DNA of 64,000 nucleotides from Dichloromethanomonas sp964477085 (GCA_964477085.1 CAYZDF010000005.1:13400-77399); one strand, 5' to 3'; shown: positions 51,553-60,009, counted from the stretch's first letter. Numbers and translations: made by a program. Notes: generated by a model from the letters alone, not told the origin.

Positions 51553-52008
51553 GTGTTTATTAGGGGAATAGCTATGGAAAGGTTCTATCCCTTAGCGTGT
51601 GCAATGGTAATTACTCTTATAGCAGTCTTCTTAAAATTTAGCTTATTGTCTTATCTTTCGTCTTTACCAAATATTATGGGAACTGTTGTTACCATCACTT
51701 CTATCTTTATCGGTTTTCTAAGCACACTGGCCGGGATCCTGTTGTCTAGCAATAGCAAAGCAATAAGATTTTTGAAAAGAATAGATAAACTATCCGGTTT
51801 AGTTCGGTATATTCGACTGGCAATCGAATGGCTGTTTATTCTTTTATTTGTTTCATTCGGCCTTCAACTTAACCCTGATCTAATATCTTTTTCTTGGTAT
51901 ATCTCTATTGCCTGGGTATTCATTGCAGCTTATGGATTATTACTGTCATTTCGAGCTGTAAGATGCTCTATGAATTTACTGTTATCTATATCTTCAAATA
52001 ACGATTAA
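51553..52008 (+). CDS. Four-TM membrane protein, second of the two-gene module
   Basis: 151 aa; GTG with AAGGAG 9 bp upstream (ATG seven codons later, with AGGGG, is an alternative). TM segments at about 11-29, 38-62, 85-105, 112-135. No known domain recognised. Pairing of a soluble protein with a small multi-TM protein recalls two-gene exclusion or toxin-effector systems; unproved. Confidence 0.68.
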   Translation: MFIRGIAMERFYPLACAMVITLIAVFLKFSLLSYLSSLPNIMGTVVTITSIFIGFLSTLAGILLSSNSKAIRFLKRIDKLSGLVRYIRLAIEWLFILLFVSFGLQLNPDLISFSWYISIAWVFIAAYGLLLSFRAVRCSMNLLLSISSNND

Positions 52009-52020
52009 CAGATAAGATTT

Positions 52021-52057
52021 AATGAAAAGAAGTGAATTCTTTTCATTTCTTTTTTTA
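52021..52057 (+). terminator. Terminator after the two-gene module
   Basis: AATGAAAAGAA/TTCTTTTCATT 11-bp stem with GTGAA loop, then TCTTTTTTT. The 360 bp beyond it hold only the repeats and end sites listed below. Confidence 0.9.
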
Positions 52058-52066
52058 CCAAATTAA

Positions 52067-52147
52067 TGTCCGCTTAAAATTAGTCTAAAAAGCTTAAAAC
52101 CCAGTAATTTAGCGTGTCCGCTTAACATTAAAAAAATGTCCGCTTAA
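52067..52147. repeat. Three direct copies of TGTCCGCTTAA
   Basis: 11-bp copies at 52067-52077, 52115-52125 and 52137-52147 in the non-coding left-end region. Possible protein-binding sites (transposase accessory, packaging or repressor). Confidence 0.75.
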
Positions 52148-52241
52148 ACCATTTGTAACCGGCTGAAATTTGCCTTATTATGAACATGAGAAAACAGCCT
52201 GTAACGCAGAGTTATCAAGGCTGTAACGTTTTTCCGCAGGT

Positions 52242-52271
52242 CGTTATTTTTATAACGTTATGAAGCGTTAT
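52242..52271. repeat. CGTTA-type repeats near the left prophage end
   Basis: CGTTAT-TTTT-ATAACG palindrome (52242-52257) and CGTTATGAAGCGTTA (52257-52271), the latter identical to part of the central array. Same half-site as the early operator. Confidence 0.7.
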
Positions 52272-52310
52272 GATTTTCTAAAGTGTATAAAGCGGTAAAT
52301 TCTTTATAAC

Positions 52311-52420
52311 TTTTTGCAGATTATCTTATTTAGGGATAATCCCGTTTAATCCTTGGTAATACTGGGGTTATCCCCTGTTATCTCGGATGTGTTTTTTGCA
52401 GAATTAAGTGAGAAGTGACA
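52311..52420. repeat. Prophage left-end (attL-type) MuA-binding sites
   Basis: On the minus strand CTGCAAAAAAC (52391-52401) and CTGCAAAAAG (52311-52320), oriented inward. The terminus reads TGTCACTTCTCACTTAATTC from 52420. This is the end next to the repressor/transposase genes. Confidence 0.75.
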
Positions 52421-52425
52421 TAATA
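52421..52425. repeat. 5-bp target-site duplication, right copy (TAATA)
   Basis: Identical to 16515-16519; directly follows the terminal CA of the prophage. Confidence 0.9.
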
Positions 52426-52508
52426 CAAGGGATTATATTTGAACGGGGAAGATATGTCATCAAATTCATCCGGAAAACATAAACGAGGATAAGATTGGAT
52501 GAGATAGT

Positions 52509-53840
52509 ATGAAAAGACGAAACCGAAAGAAGACAACTCTTTTAAGTGTCAGCCTTATGATCCTCTTCGCTTTGGGAATACTCACTATTGGGTTTATTCA
52601 GGGAACAGAATACGATACGCCTAGTAACCTAAAAGGAAAGATGCAGCAAATTATAAGTTCCGTTCTTAAATACTCTCAAGGTAGCGATGGGAACCCGATT
52701 CCTGCTGACCCACATCAAGGACAAAAACCTACTCAACAACCACCAGAACCTGAACCTGTTAATATCACCATTGCTTGCGTTGGAGATATCCTGATTCATA
52801 ACACGTTGTACTATGGAGCTTATGATCCTTCGACCCGTACCTATGACTTCCGTAATCAGTTCCAATATGTCAAGCCCCATCTTCAGAATGCAGATATTAC
52901 TATCGCTAATCTGGAGACGACCTTGGCCGGTCCTGAGAAAGGTTATTCTAGTTATCCTAAATTCAACACCCCTGATTCCATCATCGATGCTTTAAAGGAC
53001 GCTGGCGTTGATATCCTGACCGCTGCTAACAATCATCGGATGGACACCGGAGTTCAAGGATTCTATCGTACCATACGGGTAGTCCGGCAGAAAGGCTTAG
53101 ACGTTATAGGAGTTAAAACTGAACAAAAAGAAAAGACCTATGTGGTCAAAGAAGTCAAAGGTGTAAAAATAGCATTTATCAATTTTGGCTATGGCTATCC
53201 CCTTTCAGACGGAAGTTTTAGCATTAACGGATTGATCCTGCCGGTAGATATGAGCGGTCTTTTAGATACATTTGACCCTCAGGATTTTGATTCATCCATT
53301 CGTGCCCTAAACACCAAAATATCTGCGGCTAAAGATGACGGTGCTGAGCTGATTGTCGTCAATATGCACTGGGGTGATGAATACCAACGCAAGCCCAACG
53401 AATTTCAACAGAAACTGGCTTCAAGCATCGTTGCTTCTGGAGCGCACGTTATTTTCGGAGGTCACCCTCATGTTCTTCAGCCCGCCGTCTACCTCCCTGC
53501 TTCAGAAGAAAGCAGAGCACCTGTCTTCTACTCACTCGGCAATTTCATCTCTGATCAGCGTAAAGAGACGGTTGACGATATTTATACGGAACAAGGGATG
53601 GTCGCCAAGGTTACTTTCCGAGTACAAAAGAATAAAAAGCCTCAAGTCATTCATTCCGAGGCTATTCCGACCTGGGTTAATAAAAAGATTGTGAACAGTC
53701 GTTTCTTCTATGAAGTGATCCCCGTTCCGCAAGCATTAAGCAATAAGGAGAAATTCCCGTTACTTAACAACGCAGACCTCGATCGTATACGATTCTGTTC
53801 AGATACAGTATCCATACTTACAGCAGGTATAAAAGAGTAA
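52509..53840 (+). CDS. CapA-family protein (poly-gamma-glutamate synthesis-type metallophosphatase fold)
   Basis: 443 aa. N-terminal TM anchor (about 12-32) and Pro-rich linker; PGA_cap domain (about 80-360): ACVGDILIHNTLYYG, ADITIANLETTLAG, TAANNHRMDTG, VNMHWGDEYQ, IFGGHPHVLQP, FYSLGNFISDQ. These are the Asp/Asn/His clusters of a calcineurin-like fold. Extracellular. CapA proteins support polyglutamate or other polymer export; other Cap genes are absent here, so function is open. The prophage lies directly upstream and may affect its promoter. Confidence 0.88.
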   Translation: MKRRNRKKTTLLSVSLMILFALGILTIGFIQGTEYDTPSNLKGKMQQIISSVLKYSQGSDGNPIPADPHQGQKPTQQPPEPEPVNITIACVGDILIHNTLYYGAYDPSTRTYDFRNQFQYVKPHLQNADITIANLETTLAGPEKGYSSYPKFNTPDSIIDALKDAGVDILTAANNHRMDTGVQGFYRTIRVVRQKGLDVIGVKTEQKEKTYVVKEVKGVKIAFINFGYGYPLSDGSFSINGLILPVDMSGLLDTFDPQDFDSSIRALNTKISAAKDDGAELIVVNMHWGDEYQRKPNEFQQKLASSIVASGAHVIFGGHPHVLQPAVYLPASEESRAPVFYSLGNFISDQRKETVDDIYTEQGMVAKVTFRVQKNKKPQVIHSEAIPTWVNKKIVNSRFFYEVIPVPQALSNKEKFPLLNNADLDRIRFCSDTVSILTAGIKE

Positions 53841-53919
53841 CCTTACCAGTAATATATATTCATATGTACATATATAAATTTTTTAGGTATTATGCGTGGA
53901 CAAACCAGTGTCAAATCAC

Positions 53920-53956
53920 TTAAAAAAACGGCAAATTTTGTTTGCCGTTTTTTTAA
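53920..53956. terminator. Bidirectional terminator between capA-like and bactofilin genes
   Basis: TTAAAAAAACGGCAAA/TTTGCCGTTTTTTTAA 16-bp stem, serving the two convergent genes. Confidence 0.92.
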
Positions 53957-53983
53957 GCGAAGAGAGGAAATCTCCAGTAAAAC

Positions 53984-54388
53984 CTACTTTACCAATCGGT
54001 TATAAACAATAGGTTTAAATGCAAATTTTGTATCATTTGAGTTCTTATCTGCTTCTGAATCTGGATGTGTACTTTTGCCTATGAATTTTGCGCCCTGGTC
54101 AATTTTAAGGAATTTGGTACTAATATCACCATGCAGAACCCCTGTCGAGTTAACATCTAATAAATTTGTTACAGTAATCTTTCCGACTACATTCCCTTTA
54201 ATCTCAACATTGTCCGCTTCGATATCAGCATTAGTAATGCCGGATTCACCAACAATCAAGTTGCCTTTGATACTTATCTTTCCTTCTACCTTACCATCTA
54301 CCGTAACATTACCTGAGGAGACAATTTCGCCTTTAATCTCACAAGTAGGGGCGATATACATATCTTTTGAAGAATTGTTCAATTCCAT
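53984..54388 (-). CDS. Bactofilin (polymer-forming cytoskeletal protein)
   Basis: 134 aa from ATG 6 bp after AGGAGG. Right-handed beta-helix core (about 18-110) with periodic 'G.I.(S)..G(N)V.V.G.V.G' repeats: IKGEIVSSGNVTVDGKVEGKI, VEIKGNVVGKITV. Bactofilins self-assemble to filaments at the membrane, controlling shape or wall growth. A flexible C-tail follows. Confidence 0.9.
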   Translation of the reverse strand: MELNNSSKDMYIAPTCEIKGEIVSSGNVTVDGKVEGKISIKGNLIVGESGITNADIEADNVEIKGNVVGKITVTNLLDVNSTGVLHGDISTKFLKIDQGAKFIGKSTHPDSEADKNSNDTKFAFKPIVYNRLVK

Positions 54389-54694
54389 CAAAGACCTCCT
54401 CTGTAAAATTTATGCTTTAATATAAGAATATAGTAAATTTTGTCATATTTATATGGACATGTTTTCCTTTTGTTGTAGTATATTAGTCCTATTATGTTAT
54501 ATCTGGTTTATGTGCTACGACTGCAAACGATCTTAGATCAGGAACATTGACTGTTACTGAGGCATATTGTATTGCTTCAGTAATAAGAAAATTTAATAAA
54601 AGTAATAACTTTATCGATAAGTTATTTTTAAGCAATAAGACTAAACTTAGTCTGAACGATCAGTTTATTGTTTTTTCTCTTATTCGTCGTGATG

Positions 54695-55459
54695 TTAATC
54701 TTTTTTCTTAGATTTGTTTTCTCTAATGGATATGACTTGTACGAATCCTTCCTGTAGTAAATCATCCTCTTCTTTGCTCTGTTGAAAGAGGGAAAGCTTT
54801 TTATTTATAATTGATAAAATTCCTCCGATGACGACGCCAACGGCCAACACCCAGGGAAGTCCCTGTTCCAGCAGGTGGATTTGGGCCAGAAACTGACAGG
54901 CTGGATCTTTTAAGATCATTTCTCCTGCAGTATAACCCAAAAGACCTGACCCTACTGAGATGAGCCATGACCATCTTTTCATCAGAGATGACAGAAAAGT
55001 ACTGCCAAAGATAACAATGGGTATGCTGATCGCAAGTCCCAACATGAGAAGAAGCATATTCCCGCCGGCTGCCCCTGCTACCGCCAGGACATTATCAAGG
55101 CTCATGAGTAAATCAGCGATGATAATCGTTTTAATCGCTTCCTGCAGTTTGTATGGAGCCTGAGAATCTTCAATATGCTCGTTTTCTTCACCTTTTAGCA
55201 ATTTTAGGGCAATCCAAAGTAAGAAAAGCCCTCCCAATGCTTGGATGTAGGGCAGTGTTAAGAGGATAACGGCTCCCGCTGTGAGTATGATGCGTAGTGT
55301 GACTGCACCGAAGGTTCCCCAGAATATCCCTTTTCTTCGGTCTTTGTCCTCCAGATGCAGGGTGGCCATGGCGATGACCACCGCATTATCTCCGCTAAGT
55401 ATCAGGTTGATAAGTAAAATCTCAAGGAGAGAACCCCATAGATTTATAGTTAATTCCAC
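54695..55459 (-). CDS. TerC-family integral membrane protein (YjbE-like)
   Basis: About 254 aa from GTG 6 bp after AGGAGGG. Six to seven TM segments. Conserved LILSGDNAVVIAMA and LLMSLDNVLAVAGAA carry the buried acidic residues typical of TerC/YjbE, proposed metal (Mn) exporters that load secreted enzymes. No yybP-ykoY riboswitch seen upstream. A hairpin (55532-55571) precedes it. Confidence 0.88.
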   Translation of the reverse strand: MELTINLWGSLLEILLINLILSGDNAVVIAMATLHLEDKDRRKGIFWGTFGAVTLRIILTAGAVILLTLPYIQALGGLFLLWIALKLLKGEENEHIEDSQAPYKLQEAIKTIIIADLLMSLDNVLAVAGAAGGNMLLLMLGLAISIPIVIFGSTFLSSLMKRWSWLISVGSGLLGYTAGEMILKDPACQFLAQIHLLEQGLPWVLAVGVVIGGILSIINKKLSLFQQSKEEDDLLQEGFVQVISIRENKSKKKD

Positions 55460-55531
55460 TTGCATCCCTCCTAAATCAGGTTATTGAGAGGGACGCCATT
55501 CTGTTACTCTTTACACGTTGGGTATTTAAGG

Positions 55532-55571
55532 CAAAAAAGTACTGCCCCTAAAAGAGACAGTCCTTTTTTGC
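55532..55571. terminator. Hairpin between the LytS-remnant genes and terC-like gene
   Basis: GCAAAAAAG-ACTG paired with CAGTCCTTTTTTGC (one mismatch), loop around CCCCTAAAAGAG; A/T runs on both sides. Probable terminator of the 55602-55936 genes or leader structure of terC. Confidence 0.6.
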
Positions 55572-55601
55572 TCTAAAAAGCTAATTATCTATGCTTCTAA
55601 G

Positions 55602-55769
55602 TTATTTATGCGTATTTGTTTTAGCCTGAGATCCTTTTTCTTTAAATACTTTTAAGATAAACAAACCCGTAATTACAGCCGCAATCAGAAGTCCAACCGG
55701 ATAAGATATGGATGTCGGAAGTATGTAATAGCCTCCTCTCAAAATAATATTATTTAATGAACTAATCAT
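55602..55769 (-). CDS. Small single-TM protein, possibly part of a decayed gene
   Basis: 55 aa: MISSLNNIILRGGYYILPTSIS, TM helix (about 27-42), basic tail. ATGA overlap with the upstream remnant. Not recognised. Confidence 0.45.
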   Translation of the reverse strand: MISSLNNIILRGGYYILPTSISYPVGLLIAAVITGLFILKVFKEKGSQAKTNTHK

Positions 55770-55936
55770 AAAGCCAATATCTCAAAAATGCCAAAGAGAA
55801 CTGACATTTTGACAATGGTCTGCCGGTCCAGTTTATGCTCGATCAAGTTGTGAAAAAGCTTTGTCCTGGTCAGGATAAAGGCAACAATAAAAAGAATTCC
55901 TAACCTTTGGATCATAAGCCAAAAATGATTTGACAT
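55766..55936 (-). pseudogene. Remnant of a LytS-type (5TMR) sensor kinase
   Basis: 56 aa from ATG 10 bp after AAAGGAG: FWLMIQRLGILFIVAFILTRTKLFHNLIEHKLDR matches the first TM region of LytS/5TMR_LYT kinases, then stops at about residue 56 where these proteins run past 500. No further LytS sequence follows. Could also be an independent small membrane protein. Confidence 0.55.
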
Positions 55937-56100
55937 ACGGGAAAAACTCCTTTTTGTCTTTGGGCTCATTATAATACTTTTGTTGTTAATGCTCAAAACT
56001 TTTCATGCTTTTAATAAAACCATATCTTGCTCTTCCATCTTAGCCAGACCGTAGTACATAGCGAATAAGATTAGTCATATCATCAACAAGTAATGGGAAG

Positions 56101-56136
56101 AAAATAAAAGACCTACCATTTTAAAGTGGGTAGATC
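56101..56136 (-). terminator. Terminator after the PAS histidine kinase gene
   Basis: GATCTACC/GGTAGGTC stem followed on the minus strand by TTTTATTTT. An adjacent TCTCATT-AACT-AATGAGA hairpin lies just before it. Confidence 0.7.
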
Positions 56137-56178
56137 TCATTAACTTAATGAGAAATTTTGATGTTTATAAGCATTATC

Positions 56179-57654
56179 TCAATCCCTTTCCTCTTGCGGC
56201 GCAGGCTCAAAGAGAACAGAGAAAGTCGTACCCTTGAAATTGGTATCGACTTCTATATTAGCTTCATGTCGTTGGGCTATTTCGTAACAGACATACAGGC
56301 CGAGGCCCGTTCCTGCTTCCTTTGTACTGAAGAACGGCGTTCCCAATTTTTCCAGGTTCTCAATGTCAATACCTTTACCCTGATCCTGAACAGACAGGAC
56401 TACTTTACCCCTGTCTGTATAGGTTCTGACCAACACGCTTCCATTCTGCTCCATGGACTCCAAGGCATTGCGGGTTAGATTCAGAATCAATTGGCGAATC
56501 TCATTGCTGTTGACCATAAGGTCGGGTGTAGTCTTAAGGTCAAATTTGATGGTTTTACCCTGAAATACAGCATCGGCTTCCAGTAAAGGTGTCAAGCTCT
56601 TGATAATAGGCTTCAAATTATGTCTGGCTCGATTAGTCTCTTTCTTACTCTTGCCGATGGTATTGAATTCTTGGAGAATAGAATTGACTCTATCCATCTC
56701 TTCAATCATAATCTCGAAGTATTCTTTGAACTCGTCGTTATTTATCTTATTATAGAGAAGCTGCAAAAATCCCTTAACGGTGGTCATTGGATTACGGACT
56801 TCATGACTGATAACGGAGGCCAGCTCCACGATGGTGTTGAGTTTATCCAACTGAGCGATCTCTTTTTCCAAACGGCGATGGCGAGTAATATCTCTGGCTA
56901 CTGCTGAGGTCCCAATCACATTCCCAGAAAGATCCTTGATGGGGGCAAGGGTAATAAATACGGCTACTGTCTCTCCACCTTTCCTTTGACGAACGGTCTC
57001 ATAGCTGTAAGTATCTCCTTGCCGGATAATGTTGATGATGTTATCGATCTCTTCTTCTTGCCCAGGGAAACCTAAAATATGTATTCTTTGTCCCATAATC
57101 TCTTCTTTACTATAGCCAAAAATCTGCTCTGCAGCATTGTTCCAACTTATGATACGTCCTTCGTGATCTATCGCATAGATCGCATCCAAAGATGCTTCCA
57201 CGATGGAGTCCAATCTGAGAAGCTTATCCTGATACTCTTTACGCTCACTAATATCATTAGCTACAAAATAGTAAAGTTGTTTATTTAAGTCCAGATAAAC
57301 ATAACACTCATAATAAATAAAAGTCCCATTCTTAAGACATAATCTTATTTCTAAAGAGGGGCTTACGACATTATGGACAGCGTTCTTCATCATGGCAAGA
57401 GTGCTTTGCTGATCGTCTTCATGGACATAGCTTAGAATTTCTTTCCCGAGCAAATCATCTTTGACCTCGCCCAAAAAGTCTTCCATGGCTTGATTAACCC
57501 ATATAATTTTTCCGTGGAGGTCCGTCTGGCAGAATAGATCATCGCTTAATAAAAGAAATTTCTCCACATCAACGGCATCCTGCAGCATACAGTTACGGAA
57601 TAGTTCTTTCTTAGGTTTTCTTCTGGGCGGTGAAACTATTGTTTGTTTAGGCAT
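56179..57654 (-). CDS. Soluble PAS-domain sensor histidine kinase
   Basis: About 491 aa from ATG 6 bp after AGGAG. Two PAS domains (about 35-145, 150-265; TDLHGKIIWVNQAMEDFLG and IDHEGRIISWNNAAEQIFGYS), HisKA with phospho-acceptor His in SHEVRNPMTTVKGFLQLL, HATPase with N box NLTRNALESMEQNG, G1 DQGKGI and G2 GTGLGLYV. No TM. KinA/KinE-like; no response regulator adjacent. A role in sporulation initiation is plausible but inferred. Confidence 0.9.
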   Translation of the reverse strand: MPKQTIVSPPRRKPKKELFRNCMLQDAVDVEKFLLLSDDLFCQTDLHGKIIWVNQAMEDFLGEVKDDLLGKEILSYVHEDDQQSTLAMMKNAVHNVVSPSLEIRLCLKNGTFIYYECYVYLDLNKQLYYFVANDISERKEYQDKLLRLDSIVEASLDAIYAIDHEGRIISWNNAAEQIFGYSKEEIMGQRIHILGFPGQEEEIDNIINIIRQGDTYSYETVRQRKGGETVAVFITLAPIKDLSGNVIGTSAVARDITRHRRLEKEIAQLDKLNTIVELASVISHEVRNPMTTVKGFLQLLYNKINNDEFKEYFEIMIEEMDRVNSILQEFNTIGKSKKETNRARHNLKPIIKSLTPLLEADAVFQGKTIKFDLKTTPDLMVNSNEIRQLILNLTRNALESMEQNGSVLVRTYTDRGKVVLSVQDQGKGIDIENLEKLGTPFFSTKEAGTGLGLYVCYEIAQRHEANIEVDTNFKGTTFSVLFEPAPQEERD

Positions 57655-57927
57655 AGTCATCTCCTAAAAGTCTCATCTATTTTAATTATAATCAAAATAT
57701 TCTGGAAAAAACAGTACTTTATGACGTATTTCTTTCTTGTTCTTCCATCATGTCAAATAATTAACATTTTTTCACAGGAAATTTGATACTATTTCAATGT
57801 TATGTCGCATTTTTTTATTGTAGCGTATTACCATTTATCTTTCAATTTTATTCTTTGCAATACTACACGTGAACAGTCAAGATTTCATAAACTATAAAAA
57901 ATGGCCAACATTTAAGGGGCTGATGAG

Positions 57928-58017
57928 ATGTACGCCTATATCTTTAATTATAGCCTAACTGCCTGTTTTCTATCAGTTATATTTCTGATTCTCATCATCT
58001 TAGGAGTATTCCTCTAA
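57928..58017 (+). CDS. 29-aa hydrophobic peptide, YjcZ/SscA-like small sporulation protein candidate
   Basis: AAGGGG 8 bp before ATG: MYAYIFNYSLTACFLSVIFL, then ILIILGVFL. Short Tyr-rich head and one TM, like the YjcZ/SscA small spore peptides, though the Gly-rich head is missing. In an otherwise empty 655-bp gap (57655-58315), which also holds the hairpins at 58157-58227. Confidence 0.5.
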   Translation: MYAYIFNYSLTACFLSVIFLILIILGVFL

Positions 58018-58156
58018 TTCTTAACCGGAACAATTGGAGAAGGCGACTGACACTTATTATGTCAGTATTATGGGTATTCATACGATGATCAACATGCCCA
58101 TGAGTATAATGATCATACTGTCAGAGAAAACGTCGGAAATGTGTTAATGTAGAGAT

Positions 58157-58227
58157 GGCCTTTATTCTGTGCCCTGTGCCGGGGGCACGCCACAGAATAA
58201 AGGCCAAGCCTTAGAGGCTTGGCCTTT
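58157..58227. terminator. Competing double hairpin between small ORF and bioY
   Basis: GGCCTTTATTCTGTG pairs perfectly (15 bp) with CACAGAATAAAGGCC; the latter's AAAGGCC also belongs to a 13-bp perfect hairpin AAAGGCCAAGCCT-TAG-AGGCTTGGCCTTT. The first loop contains a GTGCC/GGCAC helix. Likely bidirectional terminator; the mutual exclusion is unusual. Confidence 0.7.
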
Positions 58228-58315
58228 CCCTGTATACAGTACGTTTTTATCTTTTACTTATTGTCATTACTCAAAAATCAACAATACTTTTGTAACAGGG
58301 CCATATCATTTTAAT

Positions 58316-58942
58316 TTAATACTTTTCCATTGGAATGATAATTTTTGCAATACCAGCTCCCAACAGTGATTTGAGAATATCACCGGCAATGAAGGGGATA
58401 TAACCTAACCATAACAAATTAACAAGCGTCACGGATTCACCCATAACCATACTTTGCCATAGTCCTAAATGAATGAGTCCGGGTATATACACCAGTACCA
58501 GCTGTGCAAACATGATCGCAGCGGTTAAAGGAAAGATTTTACGCGATTCTACATGATTATCAAAGAGATTTCCCATGAATAAAGCCGCGAGGATAAATCC
58601 AAGTACATATCCTCCTGTAGGTCCAGCCAAGGCTGCTACACCGCCTTTAAAACCTGCCATCCAAGGAATTCCGGCAAGTGCACCCAGGGCATAAATGATC
58701 ATACTCACGCCACCCCATCTTTTGCCGAGAAGGACGGCTGCTAAGATGACCCCGAGCTGAGAGGCTACGATGGGTATGGGCGTGAACGGCAAGAATATTT
58801 TGACTTGGGCCAGGAGGCCGGTAAAACACGCCATACCTCCTGCAAGTGACAGCTTGGTTAAAAAGGTGGATTGACTGCGCCACTGATAATACGAGAATCT
58901 TTTCTGACGATAGACATCTATCATCCCCTGAATTTGACTCAT
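58316..58942 (-). CDS. bioY: Biotin transporter S-component BioY
   Basis: 208 aa, six TM. BioY signatures: AQVKIFLPFTPIPIVASQLGVILAAVLLG, AGPTGGYVLGFILAA. Binds biotin and works with ECF energising subunits (not in this window). Near the biotin-ligase/acc operon, so they share a pathway. 254 bp upstream hold no recognised operator. Confidence 0.93.
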   Translation of the reverse strand: MSQIQGMIDVYRQKRFSYYQWRSQSTFLTKLSLAGGMACFTGLLAQVKIFLPFTPIPIVASQLGVILAAVLLGKRWGGVSMIIYALGALAGIPWMAGFKGGVAALAGPTGGYVLGFILAALFMGNLFDNHVESRKIFPLTAAIMFAQLVLVYIPGLIHLGLWQSMVMGESVTLVNLLWLGYIPFIAGDILKSLLGAGIAKIIIPMEKY

Positions 58943-59196
58943 TTTTTTCCCTCACTTTTACTTTTCTAGCTTTTTGAAACATGCCCATTGATACTAATAT
59001 TTGAATATATTAACAGATATCATCTCTCTATATGTTATATATTCCATGTTGAAGTTAGATTATGCTTCATTTTAATTGCAATGTAAATTACTATAATTTC
59101 AATACCTTAACGCATACATACAACAGGTTGAAGCATTTAGACATTGTGTTACAATAATATAACTTTTTTTGATAACTGATAATACTTTGAATTAGC

Positions 59197-60009
59197 TTAG
59201 GGTGTAAGCCTCAGAGATATCTCACCGGATATGACCGAGATCACCTGGCCATCATCCAATCGCACCAGAAGTTCACCTTGTGAACCGATATCCATGGCCA
59301 TTGCCTGTCGTCCAACCCCTTGATTAAGTAAGGTTACCTCTTTACCGATAACGGCTGACTTTTGCCGGCAAATGGTTAGAGTCTGGCCCAGGCTTTTGTC
59401 CCTTAAGAACTCCACATATAGAGATTCAAAGCTATTTAATATCCCAGCGATGATTCTCTCCCGGCAGAGATGCATGCCTGTTTCCTGACTGAGGGAGGTA
59501 GCAATGCTCCTTAATTCCTCCGGGAAATCTGCCATCTCCAAGCTGACATTGAGGCCTATTCCCAATACCACAGAGTGGACATGATCTCCGCTAATTTGCA
59601 TTTCTGTAAGAATACCGCCAACTTTCCTGCCCCTTATCAGAATATCATTAGGCCATTTTATCTCTACTTTGTCCTGAAGTGCTAAATATTCCTTCTCCAA
59701 AGCCAAACAGACAGTGGCTGCTGCTACTGATGTCAGCTGGGGAATGTGGGCGGAGGGAATATCTGGTTTGAGGAGTATTGACATCCAGATACCCTTGGCC
59801 TTTGGTGAAATCCACTGGCGACCCAAACGTCCTCTGCCTGCGGTCTGGTGTTCACTCACAACCACCATCCCTTCCTGCTCGTCCAACGCTCTCCGTTTAC
59901 ATTCGTTGTTGGTCGAATCAATGGTTTGCAGGCAATGAATGGGGTGGCCGATCGTTTTCGTTTGCAGGCATCTTACGATATCATCATGATTCAAAAGGTT
60001 CAGAGTCAC
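59197..60009 (-). CDS. birA: Biotin--[acetyl-CoA-carboxylase] ligase, no repressor domain
   Basis: 270 aa. BPL catalytic loop TAGRGRLGRQW (about 56-66), KWPNDILIRGRKVGGILTE; C-terminal domain (about 220-270). The N-terminal DNA-binding HTH of class II BirA is absent, so it cannot act as the biotin repressor. GTG start overlaps the accA stop (GTGA). Attaches biotin to AccB. Confidence 0.93.
   Translation of the reverse strand: MTLNLLNHDDIVRCLQTKTIGHPIHCLQTIDSTNNECKRRALDEQEGMVVVSEHQTAGRGRLGRQWISPKAKGIWMSILLKPDIPSAHIPQLTSVAAATVCLALEKEYLALQDKVEIKWPNDILIRGRKVGGILTEMQISGDHVHSVVLGIGLNVSLEMADFPEELRSIATSLSQETGMHLCRERIIAGILNSFESLYVEFLRDKSLGQTLTICRQKSAVIGKEVTLLNQGVGRQAMAMDIGSQGELLVRLDDGQVISVISGEISLRLTP

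Larger units (their letters stand above)
16520..52420. mobile_element. Complete Mu-like transposable prophage (35.9 kb)
   Basis: Bounded by 5'-TG...CA-3' ends with a 5-bp duplication (TAATA). The first 28 bp of the two ends, read inward, match at about 20 positions and share TTCTGCAAAA at the same distance (positions 18-27). Content is that of a Mu-type myophage: S24 repressor, MuA, MuB, Gam, GemA, Mor, terminases, DUF935 portal, F, protease I, T, G, gp35-gp37 homologues, sheath, tube, tape measure, gp44-gp48-type baseplate and fibre. All core genes are intact, so the element may be active. It is inserted between a glycosyltransferase gene and capA, disrupting no coding sequence. Confidence 0.95.

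Noticed and set aside
55460..55600. yybP-ykoY manganese riboswitch before the TerC-family gene
   Set aside because: The conserved GGGGAGUA-type loops are not found; only a terminator-like hairpin is present.
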